Origin: Vibrio sp. HA2012
GTDB lineage: Bacteria > Pseudomonadota > Gammaproteobacteria > Enterobacterales > Vibrionaceae
NCBI RefSeq assembly: GCF_002812955.1
Contig: NZ_PFXK01000004.1
Location: forward strand, 1 to 64,000
DNA: 64,000 nt
Direction of reading: 5' to 3'
The position numbers and the translations under genes were made by a program. The notes under the pieces are model-generated. The model was not told the origin of the DNA, made no database searches, and worked only from the letters and a program-made list of their open reading frames with translations. Positions 45,550 to 55,247 of the stretch are shown piece by piece; position 1 is the first letter of the stretch; every line of letters begins with the position of its first letter.

Positions 45550-46097
45550 TGTTGATCAAACTATTAAAGAAGATAAAATCGAAGACCATAAAGTCGAAGT
45601 TGAGCAACTTAGGTAGTGTTCAATATGCTTATGGTGTTAGTCCCGATCCTTCAAAACTACATTTAGGTAAAGGATCGATATGTCGGGCTTTGGTGAGTTT
45701 TGAGCGAAATGAATCGAAGTTGAATTTGGGAGATAATAGTTCTATTGGAGCAGGAACTATATTATCTATAGCAGATAGTATATATATTGGCAACAATGTA
45801 CTAGTTTCATTTAATTGTTTATTCACGGATAATAATGGGCATTCATTTGATCCCAAAGTTAGAATGAAAGATTTGCCTGATTACCTATCTGGAAGAACTA
45901 AAGATTGGTCAGATGTGGGTATATCGGCGATAACTATTGGTGATAACAGTTGGATTGGTGCTGGTGTTATTATTTTAAAGGGTGTTACGATTGGATCGAA
46001 TGTGATAGTGGGGGCTGGCAGCGTTGTTACCAAAGATATTCCAGACAACACTATAGCTTTAGGTAACCCCGCTAAAGTAGCAAGAAAAAATGTTTAA
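45546..46097 (+). CDS. Hexapeptide-repeat O-acyltransferase
   Basis: 183 residues with left-handed beta-helix repeats (SSIGAGTILSIADSIYIGNN and, C-terminally, ITIGDNSWIGAGVIILKGV) and the C-terminal GSVVTKDIPDNTIALGNPAK cap typical of CysE/LacA/NodL-type acetyltransferases. It probably O-acetylates a sugar of the repeat unit. Coupled to both neighbours (4- and 8-base overlaps). Confidence 0.85.
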   Translation: MMLIKLLKKIKSKTIKSKLSNLGSVQYAYGVSPDPSKLHLGKGSICRALVSFERNESKLNLGDNSSIGAGTILSIADSIYIGNNVLVSFNCLFTDNNGHSFDPKVRMKDLPDYLSGRTKDWSDVGISAITIGDNSWIGAGVIILKGVTIGSNVIVGAGSVVTKDIPDNTIALGNPAKVARKNV

Positions 46098-47268
46098 AAC
46101 CGCTTTTACATATATAATATTTACTGCATTAGGACGTTCTGGGGCATTCGTATTACTTCCTCTATTAACTGTAAATATGTCCAAAGATGATTTTGGCTAT
46201 TTATCCATATTTTCAAACTTGATGATATTTTTTACACCATTAATTTCGATGAATGGAAATATTACACTATCTCGCAATTTCAATACAGATAATAAATTAA
46301 TAATTAGTCATTTACAAAATAATTCAATATTTGTCTTTATTGTTGCAATGGTGTTTGCCTTAATGGCTTGGTTATTTATTCCTGTTTATGGGGAATTAAT
46401 TATTCTATCCTTGATGGCATCTTTATTTGGTTCTTTTAGTGCATTACACTTAATGAAGCTTCAATTAAATAACAACGCAAAGAGGTTTGGTATATTACAG
46501 TTAATTGGTATGATTGGTAATATATTAATTACACTACTTTTCTTCTTTCTTAATGAGTTGGACTATTTTACCCGTGCATGTGCAATAATTGTTGGTTTAT
46601 ATCTTCCTTTTTGTAGAGAAATAAATAATTCCATATATAGAATGTCTTTAAAAATAATCAATAAAAAATGGATAATAGAAGGATTTAAATTATATCCACT
46701 TTCGCTAATGACTTGGTTTTTGTTGTATTCAGATAAGTTATTTATGGGTAAACTTCACAGTGTGGATGAAGCTGGGGGATATTTTTTAATATATACGTTG
46801 TGTTTACCACTTGACCTTTGTCTTAATGGGTTTGGGCGAGTTATATATACATCGATATATAGAAATAGAGAAAATGTAAAAATGCAATTTAAATATATTG
46901 CAATATTTTCGTTGATCACTGTGAGTGGCAGCTTTCTTTATGTCCCTATAGCTAAGATTGGGTTAGAGTACTTTATAGATGAAAAGTTTCACAGTGATGC
47001 TAAATTTATTTTTCCTATGGTATTATATATTCTTTTATCACATATAGCTTCTATGATTCAAACAGTTTTGATTTCTACAGGAGACAATATAAATGTTTCT
47101 AAGTTTAATCTTATTGCAATTATGGTGTATGCCTCTTTACTTTTCATTTTTGGTACTGACAAGCCTATTAATGTACCTTTTTGTGTTGTAGCAGGATATT
47201 CAGTGTTAATTTTTATGCTGTTAGCCAAAGTTAGTTATAAAACAAGATGTGAGGAGAAGTTGTGTTAG
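46090..47268 (+). CDS. wzx: Wzx-type repeat-unit flippase
   Basis: Polytopic inner-membrane protein, 392 residues, with about ten to twelve hydrophobic helices starting AFTYIIFTALGRSGAFVLLPLL. Layout and size fit the polysaccharide transporter (PST/MOP) family that flips undecaprenyl-linked repeat units. Wzx proteins share little sequence, so the call rests on topology and location in a Wzy-dependent locus. It overlaps the acyltransferase gene by 8 bases. Confidence 0.75.
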   Translation: MFKTAFTYIIFTALGRSGAFVLLPLLTVNMSKDDFGYLSIFSNLMIFFTPLISMNGNITLSRNFNTDNKLIISHLQNNSIFVFIVAMVFALMAWLFIPVYGELIILSLMASLFGSFSALHLMKLQLNNNAKRFGILQLIGMIGNILITLLFFFLNELDYFTRACAIIVGLYLPFCREINNSIYRMSLKIINKKWIIEGFKLYPLSLMTWFLLYSDKLFMGKLHSVDEAGGYFLIYTLCLPLDLCLNGFGRVIYTSIYRNRENVKMQFKYIAIFSLITVSGSFLYVPIAKIGLEYFIDEKFHSDAKFIFPMVLYILLSHIASMIQTVLISTGDNINVSKFNLIAIMVYASLLFIFGTDKPINVPFCVVAGYSVLIFMLLAKVSYKTRCEEKLC

Positions 47269-48236
47269 AAGATATCCTATGTAAAAGAGATTATGACACA
47301 TCCAAAAAGAGTTACGTTAAAATCGGTGGTATATTCGATGTGGTTTACTTTCCAAAAAGTTTAGATGAACTTTTTGAGCTGATAAATTTTCTTAAAAATG
47401 ATAATAGAGATTATTTCGTTTTAGGGAACTTATCCAATGTTCTCATTCGTGAGGGTAGAATCAAGACGGTAGGCATCTCGTTAAAATATTTCAAAAGTAT
47501 AATAATAAAGGATGATAAAATAGAAGTTGGTGCTGGTGCACTTATGCCTTCGTTAGCTACATCCCTTATAAAAAAAGGTTATCTTGGCTTTGAAGGCCTG
47601 GTAGGTATACCTGGAACTGTTGGAGGAGGTATTTATATGAATGCTAGTTCTTATGGTTGTTGTATTTCCGATTTTATAGAGAGTGTGACATATATAAATA
47701 GAAATGGTGAAATACAGACAATCCCAAAAGAAGAGTGTGAGTTTAGATGGAGAACAAGCATTTTTAGGAGAGATGAATTCCAGAATGTAATCATTGTCAG
47801 CTGTTTGCTTTCAAATCTAAGTCAATCTAATGATCTGTCAGTAATTGCTGAAAATGCTAAAAAAGTGAGGTTATTACGAGGTTCTTATCAAGAGAAAAAA
47901 TACCCTAATCTTGGTAGTACATTTTCTACTAGAAATATATACAAAGATATCTTTCGTAATAACTTAATTGATAACATCGTAGAAATGTTAATTCGTAGTG
48001 TATCCAAAATCACAAAGGATAGGCATAAGACATATTCTAACCTGATTAGAAAATACACTTTATTCTCAAGGCAAATACCTAAATCTCTATCTGAAAATAT
48101 ATCGGAGTCTACCTTGAATTGCTTTGTAAATAAAGGAATAAGCTACAACGAATTTAAAAGTAATATAGAGAAGTTTAGAGAGCTTACAAAGATTAAAACA
48201 GAACTTGAAATTGAAATAGTAGATAAGCTAAAATGA
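47262..48236 (+). CDS. MurB-like FAD-dependent enolpyruvyl reductase
   Basis: 324 residues. MurB motifs are present in order: GNLSN (55-59), GFEGLVGIPGTVGG (109-122) with MNAS after it, FRWRTSIF (161-168, with Arg164), LGSTF (217-221, with the proton-donor Ser219) and a C-terminal VNKG...ELEIEIV stretch carrying the Glu position. MurB reduces the enolpyruvyl ether of UDP-GlcNAc to the lactyl ether of UDP-MurNAc. A complete paralogue inside a surface polysaccharide operon is unusual; the housekeeping murB normally lies elsewhere (with birA). The GTG start has GAGGAG upstream. It overlaps the following pyruvyltransferase gene by 4 bases, suggesting joint action on a pyruvate-derived substituent. 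Confidence 0.82.
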   Translation: MLEDILCKRDYDTSKKSYVKIGGIFDVVYFPKSLDELFELINFLKNDNRDYFVLGNLSNVLIREGRIKTVGISLKYFKSIIIKDDKIEVGAGALMPSLATSLIKKGYLGFEGLVGIPGTVGGGIYMNASSYGCCISDFIESVTYINRNGEIQTIPKEECEFRWRTSIFRRDEFQNVIIVSCLLSNLSQSNDLSVIAENAKKVRLLRGSYQEKKYPNLGSTFSTRNIYKDIFRNNLIDNIVEMLIRSVSKITKDRHKTYSNLIRKYTLFSRQIPKSLSENISESTLNCFVNKGISYNEFKSNIEKFRELTKIKTELEIEIVDKLK

Positions 48237-49255
48237 AAATAGCTACAGTTACTTACCATGATGGAATTAATTACGGTGCTTATTGGCAAGCAAGTTGCTT
48301 GGCGAATTTTTTGAAATCGCTTGGTCATGATGTTTCTATAGTCGATTATAAACCAGGCACACTTAAATCAAATGAATTAAAAACTTTATTTTTCACTAAA
48401 AGAATTAACCTTTTAGTGAAAAATTATATAAAGCTTATAAAGTTTAGAAATTATCAGAAGAAAAATTTCAAGTTACTTGCAGTAGACAAACTTTCTGATA
48501 CAGATATCGAAACTTTAGTCTTTGGTGCTGATGAAATTTGGAATTTTACCAACCCGCTAATTGGGTTAGATCTGGTTTTTTTTGGGAAAATTGGCACCAA
48601 ATATCAGAAGAAAATAGCTTATGCCCCTAGTTTTGGTACTGTAGAGCAGAATAAAGAATTGCCTAGCGAAGTTATAAATGCTTTAAGTGAATTTGAACAT
48701 ATTACTACTAGAGATTCGAATTCAGAATCTATAATATCAAAAAACTTGGGGAAACAGTCTAATATAGTTTGTGATCCAGTGTTTTTGTATGATATACCAA
48801 AAGTTAGGTTGGATAAATACAAAGATACGATAGTAATTTACTCTACAGGTTTACCTGAAAAGTTTGTTCGTAAGATTGTGGAGTATGCCAAGGACAGGAA
48901 TTTTAAGGTGATTGCGATAGGTTATAGAATACCTGGTATAAAAAGTATAATCGCTTTATCACCATCTGAATTTATTGATATTTTTGCTAGTTGTAAAATG
49001 GTCGTTACATCAATGTTTCATGGGGTTATGTTCTCTTTGAAGTTTAACAAACAATTTCTTATATATGAAGACTTATATCGGAAAAATAAATTGGAAACAG
49101 TGGTTAATCGATTAGATCTTCATGATAGATTTGTTGATGAAGAAACGGTGACTGACAAGTTGCCTCAGAGATTGGATTACAAATGCTTAAATTCAGAATT
49201 GAATTACTGGATAAGTGAATCCCAAAATAAGCTAAAAGAAATGTTAGAATGTTAA
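48233..49255 (+). CDS. Polysaccharide pyruvyltransferase family protein
   Basis: 340 residues of the PS_pyruv_trans family (CsaB/WcaK-like GT-B fold). It starts MKIATVTYHDGINYGAYWQA and contains FGADEIWN, AYAPSFG, ITTRDSNS and SMFHGVMFSLKF, the family landmarks. Members transfer pyruvate from PEP to sugars, usually as ketals. Coupled through ATGA to the MurB-like gene and by 7 bases to the next glycosyltransferase gene. Confidence 0.83.
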   Translation: MKIATVTYHDGINYGAYWQASCLANFLKSLGHDVSIVDYKPGTLKSNELKTLFFTKRINLLVKNYIKLIKFRNYQKKNFKLLAVDKLSDTDIETLVFGADEIWNFTNPLIGLDLVFFGKIGTKYQKKIAYAPSFGTVEQNKELPSEVINALSEFEHITTRDSNSESIISKNLGKQSNIVCDPVFLYDIPKVRLDKYKDTIVIYSTGLPEKFVRKIVEYAKDRNFKVIAIGYRIPGIKSIIALSPSEFIDIFASCKMVVTSMFHGVMFSLKFNKQFLIYEDLYRKNKLETVVNRLDLHDRFVDEETVTDKLPQRLDYKCLNSELNYWISESQNKLKEMLEC

Positions 49256-50298
49256 ATATAAATATATCTCCAGAGATTTTTCATTCTCAAACTGTAGGTG
49301 GAATATCTCGATATTTTTCAGAGCTAAATAAAATTGAGTCATCGGAACTAAAAATTAATTGTGATGTAATATTCGGAAACAACTTGTATATGCCAGGAAG
49401 GTACCGGATATACAATAACCGCTATATAAATAGACTTCAAAGATTAATCAATAAAAATATCTATAGACTTAGCAGTAGTGATATTCGGCATATAAGCTAC
49501 TATGACTTTGATAGCTTTAGTTCGAATAGTAGTAATATAATCACTGTTTATGATTGTATTCACGAAAAGTTAGGCGTAGATTCAAATGACGACCGGGTTG
49601 TATCACAAAAGCGTAAGTGCATAAAAAATGCAGATAAAATTATTTCTATTTCAAATACGACGGCTCAAGATGTAATTGATATTTATGGTGTGTCAAGTAA
49701 CAAAATAAAAACGATATATCTTGGAGTGGATTTTCTGGAAGGTGTTAATGTCTCCGTAGATAGTTTTAATAGTGATAGGCCATACATTTTATTTGTTGGT
49801 AACCGAAATGGATATAAAAATTTTTCCACATTATTAGATGCTTATTCTATGTCTTTTTTTCGGAGAAATGGTGGAATGCTTGTAGCGTTTGGTGCACCAC
49901 CTACTCTTGAAGAGATGAAGGAGCTTGATAAACTTGGACTCTCAGAAGAGGAAGTTTCTTTCGTTCAGGGTGATGACTGTACCTTGACGGAATTTTACCG
50001 AAATGCCTACTTGCATGTGGTGCCTTCTCTATATGAAGGGTTTGGGTTAACACCTTTTGAATCAATAGCAAGTGGGTGCAGAACAATAGTTCATTGTAAT
50101 AGTGTTTTTGAAGAACTATTTTCTCCTTACGGGTTTGTTTTTGATTTGACTGAGAAGGATGAGCTAAGTCACCTAATAGATAGTTGCTCTTTAGAAAAAA
50201 TTGCTTCAGAGAATATGGATTTTCTTTCAAATAACAAGGAGAGATTCACTTGGGATAATATGAGAGAAGAGACAGCTAACTTTTATAAGAGTTTATAA
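49249..50298 (+). CDS. Glycosyltransferase, GT4 family
   Basis: 349 residues, GT-B fold. An N-terminal GGISRYFSEL acceptor-domain loop is followed by DRPYILFVGNRNGYKNF and the C-terminal EX7E-type segment PSLYEGFGLTPFESIASG. It probably adds one sugar of the repeat unit on the cytoplasmic face. Donor not predictable. Confidence 0.85.
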   Translation: MLNINISPEIFHSQTVGGISRYFSELNKIESSELKINCDVIFGNNLYMPGRYRIYNNRYINRLQRLINKNIYRLSSSDIRHISYYDFDSFSSNSSNIITVYDCIHEKLGVDSNDDRVVSQKRKCIKNADKIISISNTTAQDVIDIYGVSSNKIKTIYLGVDFLEGVNVSVDSFNSDRPYILFVGNRNGYKNFSTLLDAYSMSFFRRNGGMLVAFGAPPTLEEMKELDKLGLSEEEVSFVQGDDCTLTEFYRNAYLHVVPSLYEGFGLTPFESIASGCRTIVHCNSVFEELFSPYGFVFDLTEKDELSHLIDSCSLEKIASENMDFLSNNKERFTWDNMREETANFYKSL

Positions 50299-50318
50299 AT
50301 TCTTAAGGCTTTACTAAT

Positions 50319-50807
50319 ATGAAATTCCACAAATTATATACAAGGCTCCTGCTGACATCGAATTCTATTTATTTAAGGCTTGTTGCATTTATTAAGTATG
50401 GTTCTTGGATTTCTTTATTTTCGGAGCTTAGAGTGGAACCTGGTGCAGAATTCTCAATTGGTAGGAATTCTCGCATAACGTCAGGAAGTGTTATCCATGT
50501 ATATAAAGGTGCAAGACTATGTATAAAAGATAATGTATGGATTGGACCTTACAATATTATATATTGTCAAAAAGGTATAACTATTAATGAAAGGGTTAGA
50601 GTTTCTCATTTCTGTACAATTACAGATAATGACTATTATGTTTCAAATAAAACCGGCATCACGATAGACTTTTTGAGAAAACGTTGTAGTGAAATAGTTA
50701 TTGGATCTAATTCATGGCTCTGCGCGAATGCAACAATCCTGCGAGGGGTTGTAGTAGAAGAAAACAGTATTGTGAAACCAGGAACATGCATAAAAAGAAA
50801 GAAATAA
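50319..50807 (+). CDS. Hexapeptide-repeat acyltransferase
   Basis: 162 residues. Left-handed beta-helix repeats (SIGRNSRITSGSVIHVYKG, LCIKDNVWIGPYNIIYC, IVIGSNSWLCANATILRGV) and the closing ENSIVKPGT pattern are visible. Likely second O- or N-acyltransferase of the locus. It overlaps the next gene by 22 bases. Confidence 0.8.
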   Translation: MKFHKLYTRLLLTSNSIYLRLVAFIKYGSWISLFSELRVEPGAEFSIGRNSRITSGSVIHVYKGARLCIKDNVWIGPYNIIYCQKGITINERVRVSHFCTITDNDYYVSNKTGITIDFLRKRCSEIVIGSNSWLCANATILRGVVVEENSIVKPGTCIKRKK

Positions 50808-51970
50808 TTATAATATCAGATTATGGCTTTGTTAATGGTGGAGCTGCGCGAGTCGCTGTAGACTCTGCAATTAGCATAGCTAATTCAGGAAAATTTAAAG
50901 TTACATTTATATGTGCAAAAATTGATGAGAAAACTAGAAAATATTTTGCTAGTAATAACGTAACGTTAATTTGTCTTTCTGTTGGTTCTAAATGGAAAGT
51001 TATTAGAGCTTTGAACTATATCTTTAACTTTAAAGCTTTTGTATTATTAAAACAGGTGTTAGCTAGCTATCCATTAGACTCGATAATCCATATACACACA
51101 TACGTTAATGAGTTTACGTCTAGTATATTTCTTTCCATTCCTAGATTTTCCGATAGAAAGGTTTTCCTTACTGCACATGACTACTTTACCATTTGCCCAA
51201 ATGGTGCTCATTATAATTTTAAAATACACAAACCATGTAAAATCAAAGGTGGAGGACTTCAGTGTTATCTAACTGGATGCGATAAGAGAAGTTGGCTTGA
51301 GGGAATCCTTAGAAGGATCAAGTTTAGTATCGAGAAAATTATATTTTTTTTTCGTATGCCTAAGTTTTTATCTATTTCAATAGTGTCAAAAAACAAGTTG
51401 CGATCTTTTGGCTATTGTTCACGTATTGTACTTAATCAGATATCTTTACCTATAGATGAAAAAATAAGTTCTTTTGAATCCAGATCTGGATTGCTGTATA
51501 TTGGCAGGCTTGATGATGAAAAAGGTTATGATGCTCTTATAGAAGCTTGTTTGAGGTATCAAATACCTTTGAAAGTAGTTGGTGATATTAGGGGAAAGAA
51601 ACTGCCTAAATCAGAGTTTATCGAGTTTATTGGTTGGTGTGATAAGGATACGGTTAGAGAACACATTAAAAAGGCAAGGGCAGTTATTATGCCTTCGGTA
51701 TGGTATGAGTCTTTTGGCTTGGTTCCATTAGAAGCTGCCGCACATGGAACACCAGCTATTGTATCAAGAAGGTGTGGGGTAGCAGACTACTTCCCAGAGG
51801 AGTATGACTTATTTATTGAGCCTGAAACTTTTGAGCAGTTACCAGTACTTGTAAGTAGTCTTGATGACAAGACATTTTGGCTTCTTTGTTCAAAAACGTC
51901 TATGAATACGCTAGTGAATTATAAAGTTAGAGCTGAGAAAAGTATTAATGAATATGCTAGATATATATAG
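50786..51970 (+). CDS. Glycosyltransferase, GT4 family
   Basis: 394 residues. The N-terminal FVNGGAARVAVDSAIS matches the acceptor domain of GT4 enzymes; a Cys-rich middle (TICPNGAHYN...CKIKGGGLQCYLTGCDKRSW in pieces) is common in this subgroup. The C-terminal YIGRLDDEKGYDALIEAC and SVWYESFGLVPLEAAAHG form the donor site. The ATG at 50786 has CCAGGAAC upstream and begins the natural first strand. Confidence 0.84.
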   Translation: MHKKKEIIIISDYGFVNGGAARVAVDSAISIANSGKFKVTFICAKIDEKTRKYFASNNVTLICLSVGSKWKVIRALNYIFNFKAFVLLKQVLASYPLDSIIHIHTYVNEFTSSIFLSIPRFSDRKVFLTAHDYFTICPNGAHYNFKIHKPCKIKGGGLQCYLTGCDKRSWLEGILRRIKFSIEKIIFFFRMPKFLSISIVSKNKLRSFGYCSRIVLNQISLPIDEKISSFESRSGLLYIGRLDDEKGYDALIEACLRYQIPLKVVGDIRGKKLPKSEFIEFIGWCDKDTVREHIKKARAVIMPSVWYESFGLVPLEAAAHGTPAIVSRRCGVADYFPEEYDLFIEPETFEQLPVLVSSLDDKTFWLLCSKTSMNTLVNYKVRAEKSINEYARYI

Positions 51971-53171
51971 AAAGGGGCCAAGACCCAAAACGTCACCTAC
52001 ATTACTAACTATTTTATTATCGTTAGCGATTTGTTCACAAATAATAGAAAAGATTGTAGGATTTAATATATATCCAATGGCCTCATCTTTAGTAATCTTG
52101 TCTTTACTTTTAGTTTTTAAAGGTCTTTATATAAGACTTAATATCAGTTTGTTAATTGTTTTTTTTACGATATCAAGCCATTTTATTATTGCTTACGTTT
52201 TTAACCCCTGCGACTTTAACTTTAAGTATACTTTTTCCCTGTTTTTACTTTTGGTTGTTTTTATTGTCTACGATAGAGAAGATGTATTTTACGCATTTAG
52301 CGATCCTCTTCTTCACTATCTAATCGTGGGTCTAACAGTATTCTTTTTAATATTATCATTGTTAGGTTATAGTATTATTGATTTATTGGCCTATAAAACA
52401 CGGAGTAAGATTGGTTTATACTCTGAATACTCTCATTTGGCAATATTTAGTTTACCTTCCGTCTTGTATCTATTTTTCGTGGGAAAAAGGCTCTATTCAA
52501 TAGTCAGCTTTACAATAATAATGGGATTTGGATTTAGCTCAACCGCATTTGTTTTTTGTTTTATAGCTGCTAACTTGTTAATGTATGTTAGATTTGGATT
52601 TTTTTTACTATCTTTTAGTCTTCCATTAGTTACTCTTATAGTTGTTTTTATGGCATTTGCGTTAGGCATGCAGGACACAATCGCACGCGTTACCGGAATA
52701 ATTGAAGCAGGTAGTAATATTCAAGATTCAGCCTTAAGTTCTATCGTTTGGTTGAATGGGTGGAGTATGCTTTATGACTACTTGGTCAACACAAATGGGC
52801 TTGGTGTGGGTATTAACAGAATGGGGTGTGGAGCGTTTTCTGAATATGGTTCTTATACAAAAGATATCGTGCGATTTTTAGGCATGCCACTTAATGTTAG
52901 TGATGGCTCCTTTGTGTCTTCAAAGATTATCTCTGAGTTTGGTATTTTAGGTTTTATTATAGTTGCATTTTTTCTCTTAAAGGTTAGGAATTTTTTGAGC
53001 AAAATTACCTTTACAGAATTAATATATGATAACACTGTTTCTTTTGGATTTGTGTGTTGTACTTCTATTTTAGTATTGTTATTTATTAGAGGAATGGGAT
53101 ATTTTAACTTTCCTTTTATAATGTGTATATGTTGGATGTTTTTTAGTAGAAAAGTCAAAAGGGTAACATAA
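51948..53171 (+). CDS. wzy: Wzy-type polysaccharide polymerase
   Basis: 407 residues with about ten to twelve hydrophobic helices and a large periplasmic loop (about 235-330, [14 protein letters not shown] near 285) typical of Wzy/O-antigen polymerases. It links repeat units in the periplasm. Sequence identity within Wzy is low, so the call rests on topology and context. It overlaps the preceding glycosyltransferase gene by 23 bases. Confidence 0.72.
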   Translation: MNMLDIYRKGPRPKTSPTLLTILLSLAICSQIIEKIVGFNIYPMASSLVILSLLLVFKGLYIRLNISLLIVFFTISSHFIIAYVFNPCDFNFKYTFSLFLLLVVFIVYDREDVFYAFSDPLLHYLIVGLTVFFLILSLLGYSIIDLLAYKTRSKIGLYSEYSHLAIFSLPSVLYLFFVGKRLYSIVSFTIIMGFGFSSTAFVFCFIAANLLMYVRFGFFLLSFSLPLVTLIVVFMAFALGMQDTIARVTGIIEAGSNIQDSALSSIVWLNGWSMLYDYLVNTNGLGVGINRMGCGAFSEYGSYTKDIVRFLGMPLNVSDGSFVSSKIISEFGILGFIIVAFFLLKVRNFLSKITFTELIYDNTVSFGFVCCTSILVLLFIRGMGYFNFPFIMCICWMFFSRKVKRVT

Positions 53172-53172
53172 T

Positions 53173-54279
53173 ATGAAGAAGTCCTTTATAACAGGCATTA
53201 CCGGTCAGGATGGCTCTTACTTAGCTGAGTTTTTGATTGAAAAGGGATACGAGGTTCATGGCTTGGTTCGTCGCTCGTCTTCACTAAATACCAGTAGAAT
53301 TGATTTGATAAAGCAAAATACAGACAACCTCCATCTGCATTATGGGGATCTTACTGATTCGGCAAATTTGATTCAGTTAATCGGTAAGATTCAACCTGAC
53401 GAGATTTATAATCTTGGTGCTATGTCACATGTTGCGGTTTCTTTTGAATCTCCAGAGTATACAGCTGATGTTGATGCTATTGGAACATTGAGGTTGCTAG
53501 AGGCCATTCGTATCAATGGATTGGAGAAGAAAAGTAAATATTATCAAGCTTCAACTTCAGAATTATACGGATTAGTTCAAGAAGTGCCTCAGCGGGAAAC
53601 TACTCCTTTCTATCCTCGTTCACCTTATGCCGTAGCAAAAATGTATGCTTACTGGATAACGGTCAACTATCGAGAATCATACGGTATTTATGGTTGTAAC
53701 GGTATCTTATTTAACCATGAGTCACCAAGACGAGGTGAGACTTTTGTTACGCGTAAAATAACTAGAACCTTAGCGAATATATCCCAAGGGCTGGAGAATA
53801 CATTAGAGTTAGGGAATTTAGATTCGCTTAGGGATTGGGGGCATGCTAAAGATTATGTGCGTATGCAATGGCTAATGTTGCAACAAGATAAACCAGAGGA
53901 TTACGTTATTGCTACAGGTTACCAGATATCAGTGAGAGAGTTCGTAAAAATGTCTGCGAAAGAGTTGGGTATTGATCTAGAATTCCAAGGATCAGGCGTA
54001 GAAGAGGTCGGATTAGTGAGGTCAGTTGATCACTCAATCTCTCCAGAGGTTAAAGTTGGTGATGTGATCGTTAAAGTCAACGAGAAGTTTTTCCGCCCAG
54101 CTGAAGTGGATACATTATTGGGAGATCCAACCAAAGCTAAGAAAAATTTAGGTTGGATACCTGAAATTACAGTTGAAAAAATGTGCTCAGAGATGGTTGC
54201 CGAAGATTTGAAAAACGCAAAAAGGTCTCTAGTACTTAAAACCAACGGACTCGATCTACCTGTATCCTTAGAAATTTAG
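53173..54279 (+). CDS. gmd: GDP-mannose 4,6-dehydratase
   Basis: First step from GDP-mannose to GDP-L-fucose. It has 368 residues, an extended SDR with [14 protein letters not shown] (about 8-21), catalytic STSELYG and [10 protein letters not shown] (Y-x3-K), [16 protein letters not shown] and [10 protein letters not shown]. Substrate GDP-mannose is made by ManB and ManC at the end of the operon. Followed directly by fcl. Confidence 0.96.
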   Translation: MKKSFITGITGQDGSYLAEFLIEKGYEVHGLVRRSSSLNTSRIDLIKQNTDNLHLHYGDLTDSANLIQLIGKIQPDEIYNLGAMSHVAVSFESPEYTADVDAIGTLRLLEAIRINGLEKKSKYYQASTSELYGLVQEVPQRETTPFYPRSPYAVAKMYAYWITVNYRESYGIYGCNGILFNHESPRRGETFVTRKITRTLANISQGLENTLELGNLDSLRDWGHAKDYVRMQWLMLQQDKPEDYVIATGYQISVREFVKMSAKELGIDLEFQGSGVEEVGLVRSVDHSISPEVKVGDVIVKVNEKFFRPAEVDTLLGDPTKAKKNLGWIPEITVEKMCSEMVAEDLKNAKRSLVLKTNGLDLPVSLEI

Positions 54280-54293
54280 TGGAGTGTTATCCA

Positions 54294-55235
54294 ATGAAGG
54301 TTTTCGTTGCAGGACATAATGGTATGGTTGGTAGTGCCATTTGCCGTATTTTGAGTAGACAACGCCAATTCGAACTATTAGTTCGAGACAAAACGGAATT
54401 AGACCTTTTAAGGCAAAGTGACGTTTTTGACTTTTTAACTGAAGAAAAACCCGATGTTGTTATTATTGCTGCGGCAAAGGTCGGTGGTATTTATGCAAAT
54501 AGCCACTTTCCTGGAGAATTTATTTATAATAACCTTCAAATTCAAAATAACTTAATTCATGGCTCACATCTAGCTGATATTGATAGAGTTCTCTTCTTAG
54601 GGTCTTCTTGTATTTACCCTAAAATGGCCCAGCAGCCCATTAGAGAAGAATCCCTCCTCTCTGGGCCTCTTGAACCTACAAATGAGCCATATGCAATAGC
54701 AAAAATCGCCGGAATAAAAATGTGCGAAAGTTATAACCGCCAGTATGGTCGGGATTATCGAAGTGTGATGCCGACAAATCTTTATGGCCCGAATGATAAC
54801 TTTCACCCCGAGAATAGCCATGTGGTTCCGGCTCTAATTCGTCGCTTTCATGAGGCTAAGCTTGAAAATCTACCATCTGTAAAGGTTTGGGGTTCTGGCA
54901 CACCAAAGCGAGAGTTTCTTTTTGTTGATGATATGGCGTCTGCGTGCGTTCACTTGTTAGGCCTGCCTAAAGATAAGTATTATGATAGGCTTGATGATAT
55001 GCAATCGCATATAAATGTAGGCTATGGCGAAGATATTAGTATAAAAAATGTTGCTAATATAATTAAGGAAATAGTAGGGTTTGAAGGTGAGATTGAGTTC
55101 GACAGTACTCAACCTGATGGCACTCCAAGGAAATTATTAGATTCCTCTTTGCTTAAAGGGAAAGGGTGGAAGCCAGAGGTATCATTAAGTGAAGGGCTTA
55201 GAATAACTTATGAATATTTTAAATCTAACGTATAA
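54294..55235 (+). CDS. fcl: GDP-L-fucose synthase
   Basis: Epimerase-reductase (WcaG/Fcl) converting GDP-4-keto-6-deoxy-mannose to GDP-L-fucose. It has 313 residues: [12 protein letters not shown] (about 7-18), GSSCIYPK and [17 protein letters not shown] carrying the catalytic Tyr and Lys. The ATG at 54294 is chosen over a GTG at 54279 because GGAG (54281-54284) lies 9 bases before it. Confidence 0.95.
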   Translation: MKVFVAGHNGMVGSAICRILSRQRQFELLVRDKTELDLLRQSDVFDFLTEEKPDVVIIAAAKVGGIYANSHFPGEFIYNNLQIQNNLIHGSHLADIDRVLFLGSSCIYPKMAQQPIREESLLSGPLEPTNEPYAIAKIAGIKMCESYNRQYGRDYRSVMPTNLYGPNDNFHPENSHVVPALIRRFHEAKLENLPSVKVWGSGTPKREFLFVDDMASACVHLLGLPKDKYYDRLDDMQSHINVGYGEDISIKNVANIIKEIVGFEGEIEFDSTQPDGTPRKLLDSSLLKGKGWKPEVSLSEGLRITYEYFKSNV

Positions 55236-55247
55236 AGTAGTATATAA

